Shown here piece by piece: positions 1 through 6,020 of a stretch of DNA of 6,704 bases. Origin of the DNA: Methylobacterium sp. GTDB lineage: Bacteria; Pseudomonadota; Alphaproteobacteria; Rhizobiales; Beijerinckiaceae. The notes beneath the pieces were generated by a model. It did not search any database, was not told where the DNA came from, and was given only the letters and a program-made list of their open reading frames with translations. Positions within the stretch are counted from its first letter, which is position 1, and every line of letters starts with the position of its first letter. The DNA lies in the NCBI GenBank assembly GCA_020252865.1, contig JADCCH010000260.1:1-6704 (forward strand). The letters are read 5' to 3'. The translations under genes were made by a program, and so were the position numbers.

Positions 1-1262
1 CACATCTCGAGCATCGCGGCTGCGGCATGATCGACATGGCCGGCCTCGGGCAGAAGGGCGGCGCGGTTTACTCGCATATCCGCCTCGCCAGCTTGCCGGA
101 GGATATCCACGCGATCCGCGTTTCCGCCGGCATGGCCGATCTCATCCTTGGCTGCGATCTCGTGGTGTCCGGCTCGAAGAAGGTGCTCGCGGCCACAAAG
201 TCGGCCGGCACGACCTTCGTCGTGAATACCGCCGAGATCCTCCCAGGCGACTTCACCCGCAACCCGGATTATTCGCTGCCTTCCGAGCGCCTGAAGCGCG
301 GCATCGCCAGCGCGGCGGGCAAGGATCGCGCCTTCTTCATCGATGCATCGAAGATCGCGGTGACCCTGTTCGGACAATCCATCGCCGCGAACATGTTTCT
401 TCTGGGCTATGCCTACCAGAAAGGCGGCATACCGCTGAAAGCGGCGTCGATCGAGCGCGCCATCGACCTCAATGGCGAAGCGGTGAAGATGAACCTCGAT
501 GCCTTCCGCTGGGGCCGCGCGGTGGCGCATGAGCCGGCCCTGCTGGGGCAGATTCTCGAGTTCTCGCGGCCCAGTCCGGCCCAGACCATCTCGACGACGC
601 TGGACGAGGCCATTGCCCGGCGCGTGGCCTTCCTGACGGATTATCAGAACGCCGCTTATGCCAAGCGCTATGCGGATGCGATCGGCAAGCTTCGGGCGCA
701 AGAGTCCGAAATGGTGCCGGGCCAGACTGCCCTCACCGATGCTGCCGCGCGATCGCTCTTCAAGCTGATGGCCTACAAGGACGAATACGAGGTCGCCCGC
801 CTCTACACGGCCCCGGCCTTCCGCCAGCAATTGCGCGATGCCTTCGATGGCGAGGACATGAAGATCACCTTCCACCTCGCGCCGCCGCTGCTCGGCCGGA
901 AGCACCCCTCCACCGGCCTGCCGATGAAGACCAGCTTCGGCCCGTGGATGATGAGCGCCTTCGGCGTGCTCGCGAAGCTGAAGGGCCTGCGCGGCACCGC
1001 ATTCGACATCTTTGGCTATTCGGCCGAACGCAAGGACGAGCGGGCGCGCATCGAAACCTTCCTCGCGCGCCTGGAGGAACTGGCGAAGGGCCTCACGCCG
1101 GCGAAGCATCCACTGGCGGTGGAGATTGCCGGCCTGCCGCAGCGCATTCGCGGGTTTGGGCATGTGCGGGCAAAGAACGCCGCAGAAGCCGACGCCCATG
1201 AAGCGGAACTTCTGGCGGAATTCCGCTCCGAAATGCCGATGATGCGGCAGGCTGCGGAGTAA
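1..1262 (+). CDS. Indolepyruvate ferredoxin oxidoreductase family protein, C-terminal part (5' truncated by window edge)
   Basis: This family oxidatively decarboxylates aryl pyruvates (typically indolepyruvate) with CoA and an electron acceptor such as ferredoxin, giving arylacetyl-CoA and CO2 in the cytoplasm. The reading frame is open to the left edge, with the first full codon at 3. The residues before the ATG at 27 (HLEHRGCG) continue the family's pattern, so that ATG is internal and the true start lies outside. Counting from it, residues 1 to about 165 match the gamma (pyruvate/ketoisovalerate oxidoreductase) domain, with the hallmark GLGQKGGAVYSHIRLA at 7-22. The region from about 215 to 395 resembles the C-terminal domain of the large single-chain form, with FHLAPPLLGRK and a later RLKGLRGTAFDIFGYSAER-like block. 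Full-length members are about 1,150 residues, so the thiamine diphosphate and any iron-sulfur domains would lie upstream. The stop is TAA at 1260-1262. The family assignment is firm; the actual substrate is not shown by the sequence. Confidence 0.9.
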   Translation, partial: HLEHRGCGMIDMAGLGQKGGAVYSHIRLASLPEDIHAIRVSAGMADLILGCDLVVSGSKKVLAATKSAGTTFVVNTAEILPGDFTRNPDYSLPSERLKRGIASAAGKDRAFFIDASKIAVTLFGQSIAANMFLLGYAYQKGGIPLKAASIERAIDLNGEAVKMNLDAFRWGRAVAHEPALLGQILEFSRPSPAQTISTTLDEAIARRVAFLTDYQNAAYAKRYADAIGKLRAQESEMVPGQTALTDAAARSLFKLMAYKDEYEVARLYTAPAFRQQLRDAFDGEDMKITFHLAPPLLGRKHPSTGLPMKTSFGPWMMSAFGVLAKLKGLRGTAFDIFGYSAERKDERARIETFLARLEELAKGLTPAKHPLAVEIAGLPQRIRGFGHVRAKNAAEADAHEAELLAEFRSEMPMMRQAAE

Positions 1263-1286
1263 CGCGAAGCTTGTTTCAGGGGCACG

Positions 1287-1323
1287 CCGGGTGGATAAGG
1301 TACGAATGCCTCATCCTTGCCGG
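1287..1323. repeat. Imperfect dyad spanning the start region of the Crp-type regulator
   Basis: GGATAAGG (1293-1300) faces CCTCATCC (1309-1316) across an 8-base spacer, with 7 of 8 positions complementary. An outer CCGG pair (1287-1290 with 1320-1323) extends it across small internal loops. It covers the only purine-rich, ribosome-site-like AAGG upstream of the regulator gene and includes the TTG start codon at 1317. It could be an autoregulatory operator or an mRNA hairpin that limits initiation. No T-run follows, so it does not look like an intrinsic terminator for the upstream gene. The symmetry is visible; the function is inference. Confidence 0.4.
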
Positions 1324-2018
1324 TGACGCCCTTGATTTCCGCCGAACGCCTCGCCGCCATCGCCCGCTGGTCGCATGACCTTCCGGAAGCCGAGCGCGAA
1401 CGCGCACGTCGCGGCATCGTCGAGAAGAACTACGCGGCTGGAAGCTATATCTGCCATCTCGGTGATCGCTTCGATGTCTGGACCGGGGTGATCGACGGCA
1501 TCGTGAAGCTTTCGACCAGTTCGGATTCGGGCAAGCTCATCAGCTTCGCGGGGCTTCCCGCCGGTGCCTGGTTTGGCGAAGGCACTGTGCTGAAGAGTGA
1601 GCCGCGCCGCTACGATCTCGTCGCGTTGCGCGAGACACGCCTCGCGCTGATGGATGCGGCGACCTTCTTCTGGCTCTTCGAGAATTCGGTTGCGTTCAAC
1701 CGCTTCCTCGTGCGGCAGTTGAACGAACGACTTGGCCAGTTCATCGGGCTTGTGGAAACCGATCGGCTGCTGGATGCGCCGGCCCGCATTGCCCGAGCCC
1801 TGGCCTTCCTGTTCAATCCCGAACTGCACCCTGCCGTGGGTCTGCATCTCGCGATCACGCAGGAGGAGATCGGCCTGCTCTCCGGCCTCTCGCGGCAGGC
1901 GACGAACAAAGCGCTGAAGATGCTGGAGGAGGCGCAGGTGCTTCGGGTCGACCGCGCCGGCATTTCGATCCGCGCCTGGGGCGAACTCAACGCCTATCCG
2001 ATGCGCGGAAATCGCTGA
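1317..2018 (+). CDS. Crp/Fnr-family transcriptional regulator
   Basis: A 233-residue DNA-binding regulator of the usual family length. Residues about 33-125 form the cyclic-nucleotide-binding-type beta-roll, with FGEGTVLKSEPRRYDLVAL at 86-104 in the position of the phosphate-binding cassette. A dimerisation helix follows at about 118-148, then a winged helix-turn-helix, with TQEEIGLLSGLSRQATNKAL at 181-200 as the recognition unit. The Arg-Ser pair typical of cAMP-binding Crp is not present (Arg-Arg-Tyr instead), and the only cysteine is at 46, so neither canonical cAMP binding nor an Fnr iron-sulfur cluster is supported. The effector is unknown. An in-frame stop at 1296-1298 limits the start: TTG 1317, GTG 1323 or TTG 1332 are possible, and none has a well-spaced ribosome binding site. 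TTG 1317 gives the longest product. Stop is TGA at 2016-2018. It sits 54 bases after the oxidoreductase gene and 253 before the synthetase operon, which it may regulate. Confidence 0.88.
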   Translation: MPVTPLISAERLAAIARWSHDLPEAERERARRGIVEKNYAAGSYICHLGDRFDVWTGVIDGIVKLSTSSDSGKLISFAGLPAGAWFGEGTVLKSEPRRYDLVALRETRLALMDAATFFWLFENSVAFNRFLVRQLNERLGQFIGLVETDRLLDAPARIARALAFLFNPELHPAVGLHLAITQEEIGLLSGLSRQATNKALKMLEEAQVLRVDRAGISIRAWGELNAYPMRGNR

Positions 2019-2104
2019 GGGATCGGCCTCATTCTTTGGTCGTGGTGTATCGGAAACCTCGGCCAGATGGCCTGCAGAAGCCCCGACTCTGCCGCGACTT
2101 CCGC

Positions 2105-2133
2105 TGATCACGCGGCAAAACGCCGCGAAATCA
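2105..2133. repeat. Symmetric inverted repeat between the regulator and the synthetase operon
   Basis: A perfect 6-base stem, CGCGGC (2111-2116) and GCCGCG (2122-2127), surrounds the 5-base loop AAAAC. A second matching pair, TGAT (2105-2108) and ATCA (2130-2133), lies outside it across symmetric 2-base internal loops. No T-run follows, so a standard intrinsic terminator is not supported. It lies 86 bases after the regulator stop and about 140 before the synthetase start. It could be a transcription-factor operator or an mRNA hairpin ending the upstream transcript. The half-site spacing does not fit the usual Crp/Fnr arrangement. Function is unassigned. Confidence 0.45.
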
Positions 2134-2257
2134 TGGGAGAAGCTGAGCCTATCAGCATTGCAAAAGGCTGTCTGTCAAGCCCGCGCTTGCTTCCAAGCCG
2201 CATTGCTGCAAACTTGTTGTCCGAAACAGGGTCTCACGAGAAGGGCCCGCCGACTTC

Positions 2258-2265
2258 AGGGAGAG
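2258..2265 (+). promoter_or_regulatory. Ribosome binding site for the acyl-CoA synthetase
   Basis: AGGGAGAG is a strong Shine-Dalgarno match, ending 6 bases before GTG 2272. It decides that start over the upstream in-frame TTG at 2158. Confidence 0.75.
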
Positions 2266-2271
2266 ACGCGC

Positions 2272-4245
2272 GTGGAACGGGACGCTCCGGCGGCCTTGGA
2301 TACCTTTCCGAAATGGCTGGCGCATCAGGCGCGGGTCCGGCCCGAAAGGCCGGGCATGCGTCACAAGGATCTTGGCATCTGGACGGAATGGTCCTGGGCG
2401 GAAGTCGCGCAGAATGTGCGCGCCTATGCCCTGGGGCTGATGGCCCATGGTGTTGAGCGCGGCGACAAGGTCGCGATCATCGGGAATAACCGGCCGAAAC
2501 TCTACTGGTCGATGATGGCGGCGCAATCGCTCGGGGCCATTCCCGTGCCGGTCTATGCTGATTCCGTTGCCGAGGAGATGGCCTATGTGCTCGAACATGC
2601 CGAGGTGAAGTTCGCCTGCGTGCAGGACCAGGAGCAGGTCGACAAGATCCTCTCGGTCTCGGAGCGCCTGCCGAATGTCGCCTTCGTCTTCTACGACGAG
2701 CCGCGCGGGCTTCGCGCCTATGATCATTCCCGTCTGCAGGCCATCGAAGAGGTGATCTCTCAGGGCAAGGGCATGTTGCTTGCCGATGCCGATGCCAATC
2801 GCCGGCTCGATGCGGAGATGGCGCGCGGCAGCGGCGATGACATCTCGGTCATCCTCTACACCTCCGGTACCACCGGTCGCTCGAAGGGCGTGCTTCTCAC
2901 GGCCGGACGCTGCATCGCTGCGGCGCGCGACACGGTCGCCTTCGACGGCCTTTCGGATCGCGACAACGTGCTGGCCTATCTGCCCCTCGCCTGGGTGGGC
3001 GACCATTACCTCAACTACGCGCAGGCGCTGATCGCCGGCTTCTGCATCAACTGCCCGGAAAGCCCGGAGACCGCGGTGGAAGATCGCCGCGAGGTGGGCA
3101 ACACCTATGCCTTCGCGCCGCCCCGCGTGTTCGAGGGCATGCTGACGCGCATCATGATCCGCATGGAGGATGCGAGCTGGCTGAAACGGAAATTGTTTCA
3201 CTATTACATGGGTGTGGCCAAGAAATGGGGCGAGAAGATCCTCGATGGCAAGCCGGTACCGCTGCCGGCGCGGCTCAACTATGCACTCGGCAACCTGCTT
3301 GTGTACGGACCGCTGAAGAACGTGATGGGCCTCACCACCGTGCGCGTCGGCTACACTGCCGGCGAGGCCATCGGGCCCGAGCTTTTCTCGTTCTTCCGCT
3401 CCATCGGGCTGAACCTGAAGCAGCTTTATGGGCAGACCGAGGCCTTCCTCTTCGTCACCTGCCAGAAGGATGACGGCGTGCGCGCCGATTGCGTCGGCCC
3501 CGCCACGCCCAACGTCGAGATTCGCATCGCCGAGGATGGCGAGGTGCTCTACAAGTCGCCGGGCCAGTTCGTGGGCTATTACAAGGACCCCGAGAAAACC
3601 GCCGAGACCATGACTCCCGACGGCTTCGTGAAGACCGGCGATGCCGGCTTCTTCGAGAAGGATGGCCAGCTTCGCATCATCGACCGTGCGAAGGATGTGG
3701 GCCGCCTGCGTTCCGGCGCGCTGTTCGCGCCGAAATACATCGAGAACAAGCTGAAATTCTTCCCGAACATCCGCGAGGCCGTGGCCTTCGGGCAGGGAGA
3801 GGATTTTGTCACGGTGTTTCTCAACATCGACATCACGGCGGTGGGCAACTGGGCCGAGCGCAACAATGTCTCCTATGGTTCCTACCAGGAACTGGCCGGC
3901 CATGGCCAAGTCTACGAGATCCTCGCGGGCCATGTGGCGGAAGTGAACCGCCAGCTTGCCGAAGAGCCGATGATGGCCAGGGCGCAGATCCATCGCTTCC
4001 TGATCCTGCACAAGGAACTCGATGCGGATGATGGCGAACTCACGCGCACGCAGAAGGTGCGGCGCGGCTTCATCGCGGATCGCTACGGCCCGCTGGTGAA
4101 GGCGCTCTACGATGGATCGAAAGAAGCGGATATCTCCACCGAAGTAACCTTCGAGGATGGCCGCAAGGGCGTGATCTCGGCGCGCATCAAGGTGATGGAT
4201 GCGGTCGTGGCGCCGGTTGCGGCCCTGCCGCAGGCGGCGGAGTGA
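2272..4245 (+). CDS. AMP-forming acyl-CoA synthetase (long-chain-type, adenylate-forming family)
   Basis: A 657-residue enzyme that activates a carboxylic acid with ATP to an acyl-adenylate and then to acyl-CoA; length and motifs fit the long-chain acyl-CoA synthetase group (COG1022-like). From the GTG start, the nucleotide-binding loop YTSGTTGRSKG is at 196-206, YGQTE at 386-390, KTGD at 454-457 and the hinge motif DRAKD at 471-475. ELTRTQKVRR follows near the C-terminus, with Lys595 the probable adenylation lysine. The N-terminal DTFPKWLAHQARVRPERPGMRHKDLGIW-like opening is typical of the family and, with the AGGGAGAG site, supports GTG 2272. No signal peptide or membrane segment is evident. 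It is the first gene of a run with livGHM-type genes, its stop overlapping the next start. Such pairs suggest that the imported acid is the ligase substrate. All core motifs are intact; substrate (fatty, branched or aromatic acid) cannot be read from the sequence. Confidence 0.92.
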   Translation: MERDAPAALDTFPKWLAHQARVRPERPGMRHKDLGIWTEWSWAEVAQNVRAYALGLMAHGVERGDKVAIIGNNRPKLYWSMMAAQSLGAIPVPVYADSVAEEMAYVLEHAEVKFACVQDQEQVDKILSVSERLPNVAFVFYDEPRGLRAYDHSRLQAIEEVISQGKGMLLADADANRRLDAEMARGSGDDISVILYTSGTTGRSKGVLLTAGRCIAAARDTVAFDGLSDRDNVLAYLPLAWVGDHYLNYAQALIAGFCINCPESPETAVEDRREVGNTYAFAPPRVFEGMLTRIMIRMEDASWLKRKLFHYYMGVAKKWGEKILDGKPVPLPARLNYALGNLLVYGPLKNVMGLTTVRVGYTAGEAIGPELFSFFRSIGLNLKQLYGQTEAFLFVTCQKDDGVRADCVGPATPNVEIRIAEDGEVLYKSPGQFVGYYKDPEKTAETMTPDGFVKTGDAGFFEKDGQLRIIDRAKDVGRLRSGALFAPKYIENKLKFFPNIREAVAFGQGEDFVTVFLNIDITAVGNWAERNNVSYGSYQELAGHGQVYEILAGHVAEVNRQLAEEPMMARAQIHRFLILHKELDADDGELTRTQKVRRGFIADRYGPLVKALYDGSKEADISTEVTFEDGRKGVISARIKVMDAVVAPVAALPQAAE

Positions 4246-5051
4246 GCGGGGCGCGCATGGTTCAGAATTCCACCCTTTCGCCTGGCGATACCTTGCTCAA
4301 GGTCGAGAATGTCTCGCTGCGCTTCGGCGGCGTGAAGGCGATCACGGATGTCTCCTTCGACATCAGGAAGGGCGAGATCCGCGCGATCATCGGTCCGAAC
4401 GGCGCCGGCAAGACCTCGATGCTCAATGTCATCAACGGGTTCTACCATCCGCAGGATGGCAGCATCACCTACAAGGGCGCGACTCGCGCCAAGATGAAGC
4501 CCTATGTGGCGGCCTCGCAGGGCATCGCGCGCACCTTCCAGAATGTCGCGCTCTTCAAGGGCATGTCGACGCTCGACAACATCATGGTCGGCCGTACACT
4601 GAAGATGAAATCAAGCTTCTTCTGGCAGATTTTCCGCCATGGTCCGGCCATGACCGAGGAGATCGCGCATCGCCGGATGGTCGAGGAGATCATCGACTTC
4701 CTTGAGATCGAGCACATCCGCAAGGTGCCCGTCGGCAAGCTGCCCTATGGCCTGCAGAAGCGCGTCGAACTCGGTCGCGCGCTTGCGATGGAGCCGGAAC
4801 TCCTGCTGCTCGACGAGCCCATGGCCGGCATGAACCTCGAGGAGAAGGAGGATATGTGCCGCTTCATCCTTGATGTGAAGGAGCAATACGGCACCACCAT
4901 CGCGCTGATCGAGCACGATATGGGCGTGGTGATGGACCTCTCCGACCGCGTGGTGGTGCTCGAATATGGCCGGAAGATCGCCGACGGCACCCCCGATGAG
5001 GTGAAGGCCAATCAGGCGGTCATCGATGCCTATCTCGGCGTGGCACATTAA
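4242..5051 (+). CDS. livG: Branched-chain/hydrophobic amino acid-type ABC transporter ATP-binding protein (LivG-like)
   Basis: A cytoplasmic ATPase that would power uptake through the permeases encoded next. Numbering from GTG 4242 (269 residues), Walker A GPNGAGKTS is at 51-59, the Q-loop glutamine is Gln100 in ARTFQNVALF, the ABC signature is in the LivG form LPYGLQKRVEL at 168-178, Walker B LLLLDEP is at 187-193 and the switch histidine is His225 in IEHDM. The C-terminal EYGRKIADGTPDEV and AYLG blocks are typical of LivG. GTG 4242 overlaps the preceding stop by 4 bases (GTGA) behind an AGGCGG site, which suggests translational coupling. ATG 4257, five residues later, is an equally credible start. 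All nucleotide-binding motifs are intact. The family also carries aromatic and other carboxylates, so the LivG name describes homology and does not prove leucine transport. The LivF-type partner ATPase is not in the window. Confidence 0.93.
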   Translation: MSGARMVQNSTLSPGDTLLKVENVSLRFGGVKAITDVSFDIRKGEIRAIIGPNGAGKTSMLNVINGFYHPQDGSITYKGATRAKMKPYVAASQGIARTFQNVALFKGMSTLDNIMVGRTLKMKSSFFWQIFRHGPAMTEEIAHRRMVEEIIDFLEIEHIRKVPVGKLPYGLQKRVELGRALAMEPELLLLDEPMAGMNLEEKEDMCRFILDVKEQYGTTIALIEHDMGVVMDLSDRVVVLEYGRKIADGTPDEVKANQAVIDAYLGVAH

Positions 5052-5059
5052 GGGGAGGG
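5051..5059 (+). promoter_or_regulatory. Ribosome binding site for the LivH-like permease
   Basis: AGGGGAGGG begins at the last base of the preceding TAA stop and ends 7 bases before ATG 5067. It is a near-consensus Shine-Dalgarno sequence and fixes that start. Confidence 0.75.
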
Positions 5060-5066
5060 CGGCAGG

Positions 5067-6017
5067 ATGCTCTACAATATTCTGATCGATCCCTTCGTGC
5101 AGATGGGCGCCGCGCCCGACCTCTTCGTGCAGACGATATGGGAGGGGCTCGTCGCCGGCGTGCTCTACGCCCTGATCGCGCTGGGGTTCGTGCTCATCTT
5201 CAAGGCCTCGGGCGTGTTCAACTTCGCGCAAGGCATCATGGTGGTGTTCGCGGCCCTCACGCTGGTTGGCCTGCACGAGAAGGGCGTGCCTGCCTGGGCG
5301 GCGCTGATCCTCACCCTCGGCGTGATGGCGATCCTCGCGATTGCCGTGGAGCGCGTGGTCTTGCGCCCGCTGGTGAACCAGCCGGACATCATCCTCTTCA
5401 TGGCGACGTTTGGCCTGACCTTCATCATCATCGGCCTTGGCGAATTCATCTTCGGCGGTGAACCCAAGCAGATGATCGCGGAGGAACTCGGCCTGCCGCA
5501 GGGCACGATGCGCTTCGACATTCTGGGCGGGAAGGTTCTCATCCAGAAGATTGATGTCGCGGCGGCGGTCATCGCCTCGCTGATGATCGCGGCGCTGGCC
5601 CTGTTCTTCCAGTATACCCGCATCGGCCGCGCCCTGCGCGCGGTCGCGGACAGCCACAAGGCGGCACTCTCGGTCGGCATTTCGCTGAACCAGATCTGGG
5701 CCATCGTGTGGTTCGCGGCGGGCATCGTGGCGCTCATCACGGGCATCATGTGGGGCGCACGCTCTGACGTGAGCTTCGCGCTGCAGGTCATCGCGCTGAA
5801 GGCGCTGCCCGTGCTGATCCTCGGCGGGTTCACCTCCATTCCCGGCGCGATTGTCGGAGGTCTCATCATCGGCATCGGCGAGAAGCTCGCGGAGTTCTAC
5901 TGGGGGCCGCTGGTGGGCGGCGGCATCGAGAACTGGGTGGCCTATGTGATCGCGCTTCTCTTCCTGATGGTGCGGCCGCAGGGCCTGTTCGGCGACAAGA
6001 TCATCGAGAGGATCTGA
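5067..6017 (+). CDS. livH: Branched-chain amino acid-type ABC transporter permease (LivH-like)
   Basis: A 316-residue inner-membrane permease of typical family length, half of the translocation channel with the LivM-like protein encoded next. Hydrophobic segments lie at about 26-48, 52-68, 76-98, 108-130, 163-183, 208-230, 243-273 and 288-304. Family landmarks are the early LYALIALGFVLIFKASG and NFAQG (52-56), the cytoplasmic coupling-loop region RIGRALRAVADSHKAALSVG (185-204), and LPVLILGGFTSIPGAIVGGL (248-267). The C-terminus MVRPQGLFGDKIIERI is also standard. It starts 15 bases after the LivG stop behind a strong ribosome site. The substrate is unknown; operon context with an acyl-CoA synthetase favours an organic acid. 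Confidence 0.93.
   Translation: MLYNILIDPFVQMGAAPDLFVQTIWEGLVAGVLYALIALGFVLIFKASGVFNFAQGIMVVFAALTLVGLHEKGVPAWAALILTLGVMAILAIAVERVVLRPLVNQPDIILFMATFGLTFIIIGLGEFIFGGEPKQMIAEELGLPQGTMRFDILGGKVLIQKIDVAAAVIASLMIAALALFFQYTRIGRALRAVADSHKAALSVGISLNQIWAIVWFAAGIVALITGIMWGARSDVSFALQVIALKALPVLILGGFTSIPGAIVGGLIIGIGEKLAEFYWGPLVGGGIENWVAYVIALLFLMVRPQGLFGDKIIERI
6006..6011 (+). promoter_or_regulatory. Probable ribosome binding site for the LivM-like permease
   Basis: GAGAGG lies inside the last codons of the LivH-like gene, 9 bases before GTG 6021, and supports that start. It is weaker than the sites at 2258 and 5051. Confidence 0.5.
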
Positions 6018-6020
6018 TCC

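Larger units (their letters stand above)
2019..2271 (+). promoter_or_regulatory. Intergenic leader region, probable site of the synthetase-liv operon promoter
   Basis: This is the only sizeable non-coding stretch. It contains the inverted repeat at 2105-2133, a small GGCC-AGAT-GGCC dyad (2061-2072), the short palindrome TTGCTGCAA (2203-2211) and, at its 3' end, a strong ribosome binding site. An open frame in phase with the synthetase reaches back to a TTG at 2158, but those 38 codons do not resemble the family's N-terminus, so I treat the region as untranslated. The promoter is placed here by gene layout; I could not recognise convincing -35 and -10 boxes. Confidence 0.4.

Noticed and set aside
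1311..2111. A 266-codon - strand frame opposite the Crp-type regulator
   Set aside because: Antisense shadow with no family resemblance; the + strand frame has a complete Crp fold pattern.
2105..2133. Intrinsic terminator after the regulator gene
   Set aside because: The stem is good but no T-rich tract follows on the + strand.
2158..2271. A 38-residue N-terminal extension of the synthetase starting at TTG 2158
   Set aside because: It is cysteine-rich and unlike family N-termini, and GTG 2272 has a much better placed ribosome binding site.
2019..2271. A Crp/Fnr-type operator (TGTGA-N6-TCACA or TTGAT-N4-ATCAA)
   Set aside because: No match with correct spacing was found; the TGAT/ATCA arms at 2105-2133 are 21 bases apart.
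2152..4011. A 619-codon open frame on the - strand opposite the acyl-CoA synthetase
   Set aside because: It mirrors a real gene in GC-rich DNA. The predicted protein is rich in His, Arg, Gly and Asp with no recognisable family motif, while the + strand shows a full set of adenylate-forming motifs.
4611..5657. A 348-codon - strand frame across the LivG- and LivH-like genes
   Set aside because: It spans two confident genes and their junction, and its His/Glu/Asp-rich composition is what reverse complements of hydrophobic, GC-biased codons give.
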